Source: Desulfatiglans sp. (GTDB lineage Bacteria; Desulfobacterota; DSM-4660; Desulfatiglandales; HGW-15). From it: a DNA stretch of 61,665 bases. The stretch spans positions 1 to 61,665 of the forward strand of contig JAAZBV010000089.1 in assembly GCA_012513605.1 (NCBI GenBank), given 5' to 3'. Positions 33,313 through 42,025 of the stretch are shown here, piece after piece (positions within the stretch are counted from its first letter, which is position 1; every line of letters starts with the position of its first letter). The notes beneath the pieces were generated by a model that saw only the letters and a list, made by a program, of their open reading frames with translations, did no database searches and was not told where the DNA came from. A program made the position numbers and the translations under genes.

Positions 33313-34851
33313 TTAATTTAAAACCGATGTTCCTGTTGCGAGGGTCATTATACGTTCCTGTGTCGCATTCTCGTCATTATCAATAATGCCTGTACATCTG
33401 CCTTCGTGCATCACAAGTATCCTGTCACTCATGCCAAGTATCTCAGGGAGTTCGCTTGAAACCATTATTATGGCCACCCCCTGACCTGCCAGCATGTTCA
33501 TGAGTTTGTATATCTCATATTTTGCCCCTACATCTATGCCCCTTGTAGGCTCATCCAGGATGAGTATCCTGGGGTTTGACATGATGCATTTTGCAAGCAC
33601 CACCTTCTGCTGGTTCCCACCGCTGAGTGACTCCACGATTGAATGAATGGACGGGCATTTTACAGAGAGCCTTTTGGACATTTCATTGCATTCATAATAC
33701 TCCTTGTGCCGGTTAACACTGAAGCCTCTGGTAAACTGATCCATGTTTGGTAAAGAGATGTTTTTTAAAATGGATTGGCTTACAATAAGCCCCAGAAGTT
33801 TTCTGTCTTCTGGCACAAGGCTTATTCCATTATTTATAGCATCGCGCGCTGAAAGGATAGAGACCTCTTCGCCGTTTATTTTTATAGTGCCCTGTCGGCC
33901 TTTCCCGTACTCACCGAATATGGCGGAGACAAGCTCAGTGCGGCCCGACCCCATCAGGCCTGCTATACCCAGGATCTCACCCTTCTTCACATAAAAGCTT
34001 ACATCATCAACCAGTTTTTTATGCTGAAGCAGAGGGTCAGGTACAGATATCCCTGTTGCCTCCATCACAGCATCACCCGGGTTACGGGTTTCAGCCGGAT
34101 ATCTCTCCTTCATCTCACGGCCAACCATCATGGAGATGATCTTTTCAGTGGTGATCTCCTTTGTCTTTACCGTATCAACAACCGTGCCGTCACGAAATAC
34201 AGTTATGGTGTCTGTGATTCTGAAAAACTCATTGAGTTTGTGTGTGATATAGATGCAGGTAATGCCATCCTTCCTGAGCCGCTCAAGTATCGTCATGAGG
34301 GTATCAACCTCCGCCTCGGTCAGGGCTGAGGTGGGCTCATCAAGGATAAGCACCTTAACATTTTCAGAGAGGGCCTTTGCAATAACCACCATCTGCTGTT
34401 TGCCAACACCAAGGGAGGAGACCTTTGCGGAGAAGGGTATGTTCAGATTGTATTTCTTAAGCAACTCCCTGGTATCCGCATAGAGTTTGTTCCAGTTTAC
34501 AGAGCCACTCGCGGTTACAGGCTCACGGCCCAAAAAGATGTTTTCACCCACTGTCATCTCAGGCACAAGCAGAAGCTCCTGATATACCACTGCTATACCC
34601 ATATCCATGGCGCTTCTTAAGGCCTCACGATCAAAATTAAGCTCCTCGCCATCATATATGACAGTGCCCATATATGTATCTGCGGGGTATACACCCGAAA
34701 GTATCTTTACCAGTGTTGATTTGCCAGCCCCGTTTTCCCCAGCCAGGCCGTGTATCTCACCCCTTTTCACATTAAAGGAGATATCCGAGAGGGCCGTTAC
34801 ACCGGGGAATTTTTTGGTGATGTTTTTTATTTGTAAAATAAAATTATCCAT
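33313..34851 (-). CDS. Sugar ABC transporter ATPase with two cassettes, XylG-like
   Basis: A 512-residue tandem ATPase of the sugar-importer class. The first cassette has Walker A GENGAGKST and Walker B VLILDEPTSAL; the second has a degenerate P-loop region (GIAGLMGSGRTEL), signature LSGGNQQKV and Walker B ILILDEPTRGID, all standard for XylG/RbsA. The open frame extends 26 codons further upstream, but that extension reads through a palindromic repeat; the ATG at 34851 (MDNFILQIKN) with AAGG upstream fits the family start. It stands between the binding-protein and permease genes. Confidence 0.92.
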   Translation of the reverse strand: MDNFILQIKNITKKFPGVTALSDISFNVKRGEIHGLAGENGAGKSTLVKILSGVYPADTYMGTVIYDGEELNFDREALRSAMDMGIAVVYQELLLVPEMTVGENIFLGREPVTASGSVNWNKLYADTRELLKKYNLNIPFSAKVSSLGVGKQQMVVIAKALSENVKVLILDEPTSALTEAEVDTLMTILERLRKDGITCIYITHKLNEFFRITDTITVFRDGTVVDTVKTKEITTEKIISMMVGREMKERYPAETRNPGDAVMEATGISVPDPLLQHKKLVDDVSFYVKKGEILGIAGLMGSGRTELVSAIFGEYGKGRQGTIKINGEEVSILSARDAINNGISLVPEDRKLLGLIVSQSILKNISLPNMDQFTRGFSVNRHKEYYECNEMSKRLSVKCPSIHSIVESLSGGNQQKVVLAKCIMSNPRILILDEPTRGIDVGAKYEIYKLMNMLAGQGVAIIMVSSELPEILGMSDRILVMHEGRCTGIIDNDENATQERIMTLATGTSVLN

Positions 34852-34873
34852 TATGGAAACCTTCCAGCAATGT

Positions 34874-34910
34874 CCTCCCCTCCACTTGCGGGAGGGGCTG
34901 GGGGAGGGGG
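34874..34910. repeat. CCCTCC/GGAGGG palindromic repeat
   Basis: Arms cccctcc (34877-34883) and ggagggg (34891-34897) with further G-rich sequence to 34910. It is a REP-like intergenic repeat of a kind seen in many genomes, placed between the binding-protein gene and the ATPase gene. Confidence 0.7.
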
Positions 34911-34952
34911 AGAAAACACCCCCACCCAACCAATCAATATATCATACGTTTT

Positions 34953-34980
34953 GTAGAGACAAGGCATGCCTTGTCTCTAC
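34953..34980. repeat. 28-base perfect palindrome, copy 2
   Basis: Identical to 31933-31960 (gtagagacaaggca and its complement). It lies 27 bases after the XylF-like stop codon, where a stable hairpin in the mRNA could protect the upstream binding-protein message from 3' decay. Confidence 0.85.
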
Positions 34981-35007
34981 AGGGTGTAAAATATCATATG
35001 CTAAACC

Positions 35008-36096
35008 CTATGGCTTTGGTGGCCTATCTGCCTCCGGTAAACCAGCGTATACCTCTTCCCATTTCTGGAACCCGCTTTTTACTACAGTATCATAAATATT
35101 GTTTTTATCTACCTGTATTACATCGAGGAACCGGCATGGGATCTCCCCCTTAATGTTTTTATCAAGTGTAAGGGCAGCAAGGGAAAAATTCTGAAGCCCC
35201 TCAATACTTTCTTTATTGGCAAGCTTTATTGCAATATCAACCGCAAGTGGGGTCAGCAACCGCACATCCTTGAACACGGTCATGGTCAGATCACCATCAA
35301 CTATTGATCTGCATCCAGCAGCGGTTGCATCCTGGCCTGATATCGGGACTATCCCGCTCAGCTTCTGTGCCTTTAATGCCTGTATTGCGCCAAGGGCAGT
35401 GCCGTCATTTGATGCAACTACCGCATCTATCTCATTCTTTAATGCGGTAAGGATATTCTCCATCTTCTTTAGGGCGATCTCCTGCTCCCAGTTATCTACC
35501 CACTGGTCTGCAACAATCTGTATCTGGCCCTTATCAATAAGTGGCTGAAGCACCTCCATTTGCCCGTTTCTGAAAAGTACAGCATTGTTGTCTGTGGGGC
35601 TACCACCAAGCAGCACAAACCTGCCGCTGTCCTTTACCTTGAGCACACCTAAAGCCTGCTGGCGGCCTACCGCTACATTATCAAAGGAGATATAGCAGGC
35701 CAGGTTTGGTGTTTTAATAAGCCTGTCATAGGCTACGCAGGGCACACCCGCTTTGGCTGCCTTGTCCACAGCGATGGAACAGGAGGCCCCGTCTTCAGCT
35801 ACTATGAGTATTGCCTTTGCCCCTTTTGTAACCATGTTTTCTATCTGGTCATTCTGCACCCTGGTATCATGGTTTGCCTCCTGGGCCATAACCTCATACC
35901 CTTTTTCTTCAAGCATCTTTGTCATAATATCGCGCTCAACTGCCCAGCGCTCTGTGGCAAAGTCAGAAAAGGAAAGGCCGATCTTTATCTTCCCACCCGC
36001 CTCTTTAGCGCCCTTTTCCTCTTTACCCTCTTTTGAACATCCAGAGATACCAAAAAGAAACAGCGCAACAGTTAATGCAAAAAGAAATCTCCTCAT
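35008..36096 (-). CDS. Sugar-binding lipoprotein, XylF-like
   Basis: A 362-residue periplasmic binding protein of the XylF/ChvE class. The N-terminus is a lipoprotein signal with lipobox FGISGC (Cys20), followed by a charged linker. The mature start KIGLSFSDFATERWAVERD closely follows the E. coli XylF pattern, as do DQIENMVTKGAKAILIV, VAYDRLIKTPN and YISFDNVAVGRQQ. It is the first gene of the importer operon, and two palindromes separate it from the ATPase gene. No pentose-catabolic gene is adjacent, so the sugar is inferred only from similarity. Confidence 0.9.
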   Translation of the reverse strand: MRRFLFALTVALFLFGISGCSKEGKEEKGAKEAGGKIKIGLSFSDFATERWAVERDIMTKMLEEKGYEVMAQEANHDTRVQNDQIENMVTKGAKAILIVAEDGASCSIAVDKAAKAGVPCVAYDRLIKTPNLACYISFDNVAVGRQQALGVLKVKDSGRFVLLGGSPTDNNAVLFRNGQMEVLQPLIDKGQIQIVADQWVDNWEQEIALKKMENILTALKNEIDAVVASNDGTALGAIQALKAQKLSGIVPISGQDATAAGCRSIVDGDLTMTVFKDVRLLTPLAVDIAIKLANKESIEGLQNFSLAALTLDKNIKGEIPCRFLDVIQVDKNNIYDTVVKSGFQKWEEVYAGLPEADRPPKP

Positions 36097-36403
36097 AATA
36101 TTTCCTCCAAAAATTTTAAATAGATTATGATATCAGCATTATTAATTATCCCTGTTACCAAATGACAGGAGGTATAAGGTTCGTTATTTTATACCCCAAC
36201 TGATAATTGGTTTTATATATCATCCATTTTTCTTCTTCAAGACATTTGCCTGTAAAACCGGGAAGAAGTAAAAAGGGGATAACAGCCAGAAGAAATTTGA
36301 AGAGATATATGTTTAAATTTATATAAAAAAAACAATCTGAGCAACCGGGGTCAAGAAATATATCCATATTCCCTGTATTCTCTTTTTAAAGGAGGTGAGA
36401 TCG
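36097..36403. other. Divergent promoter region between importer and AraC-type regulator
   Basis: Three hundred bases, A/T-rich, with no gene. An imperfect repeat ggtataaggttcg...ttttatacc (36170-36206) may be an operator. The ribosome binding site of the regulator, AAAGGAGGTGA, is at 36388-36398. Confidence 0.4.
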
Positions 36404-37321
36404 TTGATCAGGGATAAAATAAATACAGTAGGTAAAATGCAGGACTATATAAAGGCGCACATCAATGATTCTATTTCACTTTATGACCTTGCTCAGTCAT
36501 GCGGGTTATCACCCTGGCATACCTCAAGGGTTTTCAAGGAGCTGACCGGGAAAAATCCATTTGAGTATATCAGGGCAATAAGGCTCTCTCAGGCGGCGCT
36601 TAAGCTCAGGGATGAAAGATCAAAGGTGATTGATGTGGCCCTTGATTTTGTTTTTGATTCCCATGAGGGGTTTACCCGTGCCTTTTCCAGGGAATTCGGT
36701 ATTTCACCAAAGGAGTATAAAAAACATACCCCGCCTGTAAAATTGTTTATCCCTTATCGCGTGATGGACTCCTCTCAATTTAAACCTGAAAAAAAGGAGA
36801 TTTTTATGGAAAATGAGAAAACAGGGTGTAAAACAGTAGCGGTTTTTGTGCAGGTGGTGGAAAGACCGGCCAGGAAGATGATCACTAAAAGAGGGGTAAA
36901 GGCCACAGAGTATTTTAAATATTGTGAAGAGGTGGGTTGCGATATATGGGGTATCCTGGTTAGCATTAAAGAAGCCCTGTATGAACCGGTTGGCGCATGG
37001 CTCCCAAAAGGCATGATAAAAAAGGGTACATCACAATATATAATGGGAGTGGAGGTGCCGGTAAATTACCAAGGACAGGTGCCTGAAGGCTTTGAAATAA
37101 TTGACCTCAAGCCATGCAAGATGATGATTTTTCAGGGGCCGCCATTTAAGGATGAGGCGTTTGAAGGGGCCATACATGATCTGTGGGATGTAATGAAGCA
37201 GTACAATCCTGAGATTTATGGTTTTAAATGGGCAGATGCGGATGCGCCAAGGTTTCAGATGGAACCACAGGGTTACAGAGGGTATATTGAAGGAAGGCCG
37301 GTAAGGGATATAAAGGCATAA
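36404..37321 (+). CDS. AraC-type regulator with GyrI-like effector domain
   Basis: A regulator of about 305 residues: an N-terminal AraC/XylS double helix-turn-helix (about residues 8-105, ISLYDLAQSCGLSPWHTSRV and VIDVALDFVFDSHEGFTRAF) and a C-terminal GyrI-like/BmrR-type effector-binding domain (about 135-305) with GWL-type sequence GAWLPKGM and a closing CKMMIFQGPPFKDEAF. The domain order is like Rob and SoxS-related multidrug regulators, which bind small hydrophobic molecules. A GTG at 36395 lies inside the Shine-Dalgarno sequence; TTG at 36404, eight bases from AGGAGG, is preferred. It is divergent from the sugar importer and may control it, though the effector domain is not of the sugar type. 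Confidence 0.85.
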   Translation: MIRDKINTVGKMQDYIKAHINDSISLYDLAQSCGLSPWHTSRVFKELTGKNPFEYIRAIRLSQAALKLRDERSKVIDVALDFVFDSHEGFTRAFSREFGISPKEYKKHTPPVKLFIPYRVMDSSQFKPEKKEIFMENEKTGCKTVAVFVQVVERPARKMITKRGVKATEYFKYCEEVGCDIWGILVSIKEALYEPVGAWLPKGMIKKGTSQYIMGVEVPVNYQGQVPEGFEIIDLKPCKMMIFQGPPFKDEAFEGAIHDLWDVMKQYNPEIYGFKWADADAPRFQMEPQGYRGYIEGRPVRDIKA

Positions 37322-37352
37322 AAAAAGGCAGGGTCAAAAGACCCTGCCTTTT
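37321..37352. terminator. Bidirectional terminator
   Basis: A-run, then ggcagggtc/gaccctgcc with loop aaaa, then four T. It directly follows the AraC-type gene stop. Together with the 16 bases attgattgatcagatc after it, it is homologous to the terminator at 38303. Confidence 0.85.
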
Positions 37353-37593
37353 CGGGTTTATTGATTGATCAGATCTAATATATTTTTTTCTATCTCAGGC
37401 TTTAAAAATCATAACAATTATTAACCAGGGAATCTTTTATTAACCTATGGGTATAAAAATAATTATGGTTACATGTTCAGATTGTGCTGTTATAATTACC
37501 ACGAATCGTAAATTGTAAATGTGTTTATCTCGAAAAAACTTTTAATTAAAGGTCTTACTAAATCAAAGAAGGCTATTAAAAAAGGAATATAAT

Positions 37594-38277
37594 ATGCGCA
37601 TATTAAAACCTGGATTCATAATATTGTTTTTTGGAATTTTTTGTTGCTTAAGCGCAACCACCGTAAAAGCTGGCTCCATGCCCTGGCTATTTTTACTGCT
37701 TGGCGACAATACTCCACCCACAGCCAATGCGGGTGCAGATCAGACAGTAAAAACCGGTACAATTGCTACCTTGAATGGCACCAGCAGTTCTGATGCTGAT
37801 AATGACCCGTTAACATATAGTTGGACCATGGAGCGTCCTGAAGGGAGTACAGCCTCTCTTACCAATCCGACAAGCAGTGAGCCCTTTTTAACACCTGACA
37901 TAGATGGTGTTTATACCCTGACTCTCATTGTTAATGACGGCAAGGTAAACAGTGCGCCTGATATGGCGGTAATAACAGCAGTCTCTAATTTCCCGCCAAC
38001 AGCCAATGCCGGCCCTGATCAGACAGCAAGTACTGGCACGGCTGTTTCCTTGAATGGCAGCAGCAGTTCTGATCCTGATGGTGATACATTGACATACTAT
38101 TGGGCGCTAGATGCACCTGAAGGGAGTGAAGCTGTAGTTTTTTCTAATGTGAATTTCCCTACTGCCCAGTTTACTCCTGATATTGATGGTATTTATACCC
38201 TCACGCTCATTGTAAATGATGGCAAGGTGAACAGTGAGCCTGATACGGTGGTAATTACAAGTCAGACAGGCCAGTAA
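37594..38277 (+). CDS. Secreted protein with two PKD domains
   Basis: A 227-residue exported protein: signal peptide (residues 1-27, ending VKAGS), a short hydrophobic stretch (PWLFLLLGDN) and two Ig-like PKD repeats (about 42-130 and 133-222). Each repeat carries PTANAGxDQT, LNGxSSSDxDxDxLTYxW and DGxYTLTLIVNDGKVNS; the two are close copies, so the gene arose by internal duplication. PKD domains usually mediate adhesion or spacing in surface proteins and carbohydrate-active enzymes. No catalytic domain is attached. It stands alone between two homologous terminators. Confidence 0.85.
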   Translation: MRILKPGFIILFFGIFCCLSATTVKAGSMPWLFLLLGDNTPPTANAGADQTVKTGTIATLNGTSSSDADNDPLTYSWTMERPEGSTASLTNPTSSEPFLTPDIDGVYTLTLIVNDGKVNSAPDMAVITAVSNFPPTANAGPDQTASTGTAVSLNGSSSSDPDGDTLTYYWALDAPEGSEAVVFSNVNFPTAQFTPDIDGIYTLTLIVNDGKVNSEPDTVVITSQTGQ

Positions 38278-38302
38278 AGATAAAGGGGCAGAAATAAAAA
38301 AA

Positions 38303-38329
38303 GCAGGGTTAAATTTACCCTGCCTTTTT
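38303..38329. terminator. Bidirectional terminator, homologous to the one at 37321
   Basis: Stem gcagggt/accctgc, loop taaattt, T5 on the plus strand and an A-run on the other side. It serves the PKD gene and the convergent PEP-CTERM gene. The sequence up to and including attgattgatcagatc (38337-38352) matches the terminator at 37321-37375. Confidence 0.85.
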
Positions 38330-38358
38330 GGTTTTTATTGATTGATCAGATCAATTAA

Positions 38359-38940
38359 TTACTTTTTAAATTTCTTTCTTCCAAAGCCTGCTAGCCCTAA
38401 CAAACCTGACCCAAGCAGAAGCATTGTTGCAGGTTCCGGGACAGGCGAAGCGCTTTTGTACATAGAGATATGAGACACGTCTGAATTGTTAATATTTTGG
38501 GATACGTTAAAAACAAAACTATCATAATCAACTGGAATTCCAGCTACATACCAGACATATGCATCTTGCCCGTATTTTGCATAAACATAGGTATATCCAG
38601 TAACATCAATACTTGTACTAAAACCATCATTATCATCTGTTTCATCTTTGAAGGAACCCAGCTCTACCGCAGGAAGTAATGGTGGCGGACAATTATTTGT
38701 ACGAGTATAGGGATCATCAATAATGCTAATTGCTGATGCTCCTGGGTATAAAGTAATTAATTGGTTAATGTAACCAACTTCTTCTCCAGGACTTGAATTA
38801 TTGTTCACTTTAGGATCAGAAAAAGAAATGGTGCCTAAATAATACTGAGATGATGTATTTAAATCTAGTGTTATTGTATCCGCATGGGCAACCATTCCAC
38901 TTGTAAGGCATAATAAAAATAATAAAAATAGTTTTTTCAT
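38359..38940 (-). CDS. PEP-CTERM sorting-domain protein
   Basis: A protein of 193 residues from the ATG at 38940, which has a GGAGGAAATATT ribosome binding site; the frame is open 19 codons further but without one. It has a signal peptide (MKKLFLLFLLCLTSGMVAHA), a beta-rich body with no domain I recognise, and a perfect C-terminal sorting signal: VPEPATMLLLGSGLLGLAGF followed by GRKKFKK. Such proteins are processed by an exosortase, usually with extracellular polysaccharide export. No exosortase is in the window. Convergent with the PKD gene. Confidence 0.9.
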   Translation of the reverse strand: MKKLFLLFLLCLTSGMVAHADTITLDLNTSSQYYLGTISFSDPKVNNNSSPGEEVGYINQLITLYPGASAISIIDDPYTRTNNCPPPLLPAVELGSFKDETDDNDGFSTSIDVTGYTYVYAKYGQDAYVWYVAGIPVDYDSFVFNVSQNINNSDVSHISMYKSASPVPEPATMLLLGSGLLGLAGFGRKKFKK

Positions 38941-39215
38941 AATATTTCCTCCTTCTATCTTCTGTATACACATACAGTAAAGGTTGTTTGTTAACATCGT
39001 TTTGCAGATTAGTAGAGCAAGAGCAGTGCCAATAATGCTGAAAGATATGGAATAATATTAAAACATTTATTTACTTTAGATATCAATATGTTGCATCTTT
39101 AATATTTTATTTTTAAAAATGATCGGATTTAAAATAACAAAGATATGTAAACCTTTACCAAAAATACTGTGTAATTCACTTCTTATCAGCAGGTAAAAAA
39201 ATACACACCTCCTAT

Positions 39216-39908
39216 TTAAAGGCTGCGGTTATACCTGAAAACCGAATAGATTATCTTGATCCCTGCTTTTATCACGCCTGAAACAGTCCCGCTAATCTTT
39301 GATTCTCCTATGCGGTTTCTATAATCCGCTGGTACCTCTTTGATCTTAAACCCCTGCTTTACTGCCTTTATCTGCATCTCCACATTCCAGCCATAGTTTT
39401 TATCTTTCATGTGTAGCTCTTTAAATTTCTGGGTCTTTACAGCCCGGAAGGGTCCCATATCTGTATATCTGAAGCCTGTCACCCCTTTTATCAGCCATGT
39501 GGCAAGCCTGTTGCCAAAACGCTGCGGTATGGTCAGAGAGCCCTTTTCCGCATTACCCATTGTCCTTGAACCCAACACCATATCAAAATCCAGTTCTATT
39601 ATCGGGTCAAGAAGCTGAGTTACCCTCTCAGGGTAATCGCTGTAGTCTGCATCAAGTATTACTATAATATCAGAATCCTCAGCCTCTTTAATACCTCTCT
39701 GGCATGCAGCTCCATAACCCCTTTTCTCTTCCCTGAGTACTAATGCCCCTGCCCTTTGAGCAACCTGAGCTGTGTTGTCGCTGCTCCCATTATCAACCAC
39801 AATGATCTGATCCGCAATATCACCGGGCAGGTCATTTATCACCAGGGAGATAGATTTTTCTTCATTCAGTGCAGGGATTATCACTGATATTTTTTTGTTT
39901 TTATACAT
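39216..39908 (-). CDS. Family 2 glycosyltransferase (DPM1/ArnC-like)
   Basis: A 230-residue cytoplasmic GT2 enzyme without membrane spans. The GT-A features are VIIPALNEEKSI (about 9-20), VVDNGSSDNT (about 36-45) and the metal-binding DAD of VILDADYSDYPE near residue 88. The C-terminal GYGAACQRGI and the EVPADYRNRIGESKISG region are characteristic of dolichol-phosphate-mannose-synthase-like enzymes that transfer sugar to a polyprenyl phosphate. The lipid acceptor is inferred. It precedes, on the same strand, nothing obviously related; the zinc phospholipase-like gene lies 41 bases upstream. Confidence 0.87.
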   Translation of the reverse strand: MYKNKKISVIIPALNEEKSISLVINDLPGDIADQIIVVDNGSSDNTAQVAQRAGALVLREEKRGYGAACQRGIKEAEDSDIIVILDADYSDYPERVTQLLDPIIELDFDMVLGSRTMGNAEKGSLTIPQRFGNRLATWLIKGVTGFRYTDMGPFRAVKTQKFKELHMKDKNYGWNVEMQIKAVKQGFKIKEVPADYRNRIGESKISGTVSGVIKAGIKIIYSVFRYNRSL

Positions 39909-39949
39909 TTCTGGCCCAGAGGGTAAGTATTCTTATTTTTAAAGCATGA

Positions 39950-40657
39950 TTAACGATGAGTCTTATAATCAGCATACTCGATAACCGCCTTTAAAAGCGA
40001 AGCGCTCATGCTTATCTGCCTGTATGCCTCAGCCTTTGTCATCATCCTCTCCTCCTTTTCAAGCCTGAAGCCAAGCTCCATTGATATGCTTGCAATGCGG
40101 CATATTTCTTTTATAAGGTCATTTTCTGTTTTAATCGTTATCTTTTCCATCTTTATTTCAAAGAGGTTATCCAGTACCTTCTGTTCCAGGATGCCATCCA
40201 TATCAAGGTGGTATCTCTTATTAAATGGAGTGTATTCAATATTATGAAGGGGCATGGATAAATCACCGATATAATGGACACAAAAGGCCATGTGATCCTC
40301 AGCAAACTTACCCTCCCTTTTGGCCTTAATATACCCCCTGATGGAGCCAACTATTGCACCGTACAGATGGCCTTTGCGGTCCCGGGGTGAATCATATTTT
40401 TTTATCTGGGCCAGCACCATATCAGGGGTGATCTTTGCGCCCTTCCTGTTATTTACAAAATGGTTATACTTCTCAATATCGCCTGCCTTAAGCCTGGCAA
40501 TATCAGCGGCAGCGGCATTATACCAGTATCTGTAACCGGCCCTTTTTGCAATGGCAAAGTGTGTTTTCCCATACCAGGCATGTGCCGCGCCTGCAATAAG
40601 GAGCAGGATCAATACTTGAAGAAATAAATTGAATATCAATCTTGTTTTTAATGACAT
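39950..40657 (-). CDS. Exported zinc phospholipase C / S1-P1 nuclease-fold protein
   Basis: A 235-residue exported protein. After a signal peptide the mature chain should start at Trp28 (AHA-WYGKTHF), matching the N-terminal Trp that coordinates zinc in phospholipase C and S1/P1 nucleases. Further likely zinc ligands are His33, His122, His128, Asp132 and His138 in DHMAFCVHYIGDLSMPLHN, the HxxGDxxxPLH motif of the superfamily. The fold is well supported; whether the substrate is phospholipid or nucleic acid is not. The gene lies upstream of the GT2 gene on the same strand. Confidence 0.78.
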   Translation of the reverse strand: MSLKTRLIFNLFLQVLILLLIAGAAHAWYGKTHFAIAKRAGYRYWYNAAAADIARLKAGDIEKYNHFVNNRKGAKITPDMVLAQIKKYDSPRDRKGHLYGAIVGSIRGYIKAKREGKFAEDHMAFCVHYIGDLSMPLHNIEYTPFNKRYHLDMDGILEQKVLDNLFEIKMEKITIKTENDLIKEICRIASISMELGFRLEKEERMMTKAEAYRQISMSASLLKAVIEYADYKTHR

Positions 40658-40912
40658 AATACGCTCAAACAGTATGGGTTAAGAAAACCAAAAATCATAA
40701 CAATTTGCTTGTGACTATAAATGAGATATTCCGTGCATACAATAGCTAAAAAAATTATATAATATATGACTTTTGAATAATGCCTCAGCTTTATCTGCTA
40801 TTTTTCCCGCAAATTTTTGGAAACAAAATCCTTTCTTTAACAAAAATAAAGATGTATTTTAAAAAAATTCAAATTATTAACCACAATTTATTTTACATGA
40901 AGGAGAAATGTT

Positions 40913-41431
40913 ATGAAACGTCCGATTTTTATTCTAATTCTATTGATTGTTTTTTCTTTTTTAACTGTACAGGCCGCAGAGACCAAAAAGGTGATTAAGG
41001 CCGATGCAAATAAAATCCAGGGGGTGTGGAGCCTTAAAAACATGGATGTGGGTGTTGGCGAAAACAAAAGAAACCGTGATGACGCAAAGTTCATGGTATA
41101 TATAGCCAAAAAGCACTATAGCGCAATCCGTGATTTTACCCCAAAAGCCGCTCCGGGTGAAACAGCGCCTTCAGCCAACCGCTCATTCATGGCAGATGCC
41201 GGGACATATGAGTTTACCGGTGATGAGATAATTGTCCATCATAAAATAGCTGCATTCCCTTCCTTAGGGACAATGACATTCAAGTGCTATATGGAAGGAG
41301 ATAACCTCATACTTGAACCGCAGTATGACAAGATGGTTATGCCGGGCATGCAGGCTATAAAGCCCTCTGCTGACGGCAAGATGGGTTATGGTGACATGGC
41401 TGTAAAATATGTCTTTGAAAGACTGGAGTAG
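40913..41431 (+). CDS. Small exported protein, possibly lipocalin-like
   Basis: A 172-residue protein with a signal peptide (MKRPIFILILLIVFSFLTVQA, one residue shortened here) and a body that begins IQGVWSLKNMDVGV and has the repeated beta-strand pattern of small lipocalin-like domains (YEFTGDEIIVHHKIAAFP, GTMTFKCYMEGDNLIL). I do not recognise the family with certainty. The ribosome binding site is strong (AGGAGAAATGTT then ATG), and a hairpin terminator follows, so it is a single-gene unit. Confidence 0.65.
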   Translation: MKRPIFILILLIVFSFLTVQAAETKKVIKADANKIQGVWSLKNMDVGVGENKRNRDDAKFMVYIAKKHYSAIRDFTPKAAPGETAPSANRSFMADAGTYEFTGDEIIVHHKIAAFPSLGTMTFKCYMEGDNLILEPQYDKMVMPGMQAIKPSADGKMGYGDMAVKYVFERLE

Positions 41432-41440
41432 TATAAAAAA

Positions 41441-41471
41441 AGGGCATTAATAAGATGTTAATGCCCTTTTT
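41441..41471. terminator. Bidirectional terminator between a small exported protein gene and tRNA-Leu
   Basis: Stem agggcattaa (41441-41450) and ttaatgccct (41458-41467) with a T-run after it on the plus strand and an A-run before it. It ends the plus-strand gene and, on the minus strand, the tRNA-Leu transcript. Confidence 0.85.
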
Positions 41472-41477
41472 AACCTG

Positions 41478-41562
41478 TGGTGCCGAAGGCGGGATTTGAA
41501 CCCGCACGGGTCTCCCCGCTACCCCCTCAAGATAGTGTGTCTACCAATTCCACCACTTCGGC
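41478..41562 (-). tRNA. tRNA-Leu (anticodon GAG)
   Basis: An 85-base tRNA with encoded CCA. Acceptor GCCGAAG pairs with CTTCGGC before ACCA. The D-arm region GTGGAATTGGTAGACAC is typical of leucine tRNA, the anticodon stem-loop is CTATC-TTGAGGG-GGTAG with anticodon GAG, there is a long variable arm (cggggagacccg), and the T-arm is GCGGGTTCAAATCCCGC. It reads codons CUC/CUU. It lies directly downstream of secG. Confidence 0.97.
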
Positions 41563-41574
41563 AATTTTAAAATC

Positions 41575-41895
41575 TTATTTCTCTTCTGCCTGCGTATCCC
41601 CTGGAGTAGCGCTCCCGGTCTGTGCGGCAGGAATCTTAACCTGTGCCCCTTCCATAATGGATTCGCTTTTACCTCCCTTTCCAAGAACGCTCAGCAATAA
41701 ACATGTAATCATAAAGATAATGGCAGCAGCTGTTGTTATCTTTGATAAAAAGGAGGAAGCGCCTGCGCCCCCGAATACCGCCTGGCTGGAGCCTCCAAAG
41801 GCTGCCCCCATGTCTGCACCCTTCCCCTTCTGCAAGAGGACTATTAAAATAAGGGCTATACAAACAATTACATGTAATATTATGACAACAATCAT
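41575..41895 (-). CDS. secG: Preprotein translocase subunit SecG
   Basis: A 106-residue membrane protein of the SecYEG translocon. Two spans are visible (about residues 2-22 and 53-73) with the conserved loop LLQKGKGADMGAAFGGSSQA between them and a polar, Gln/Glu-rich tail. Together with tpiA and gap upstream and tRNA-Leu downstream it forms the classical tpiA-secG-tRNA-Leu arrangement. Confidence 0.96.
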   Translation of the reverse strand: MIVVIILHVIVCIALILIVLLQKGKGADMGAAFGGSSQAVFGGAGASSFLSKITTAAAIIFMITCLLLSVLGKGGKSESIMEGAQVKIPAAQTGSATPGDTQAEEK

Positions 41896-42025
41896 TTTTT
41901 ATCCCTGCTACTCACTTGAAATTGTGAGGCTTTTTATTTTTAACTGCACTAAAAGAATTCGGAAATATATGTTTAAAAATTAAAAAAATCAATAAAAATT
42001 TTCATTGCAGACGTCATTTGGTGTT

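Noticed and set aside
34852-34929. N-terminal extension of the XylG-like ATPase
   Set aside because: The extra 26 codons read through a G-rich palindromic repeat and give a Ser/Pro-rich peptide not found in the family; the ATG at 34851 fits.
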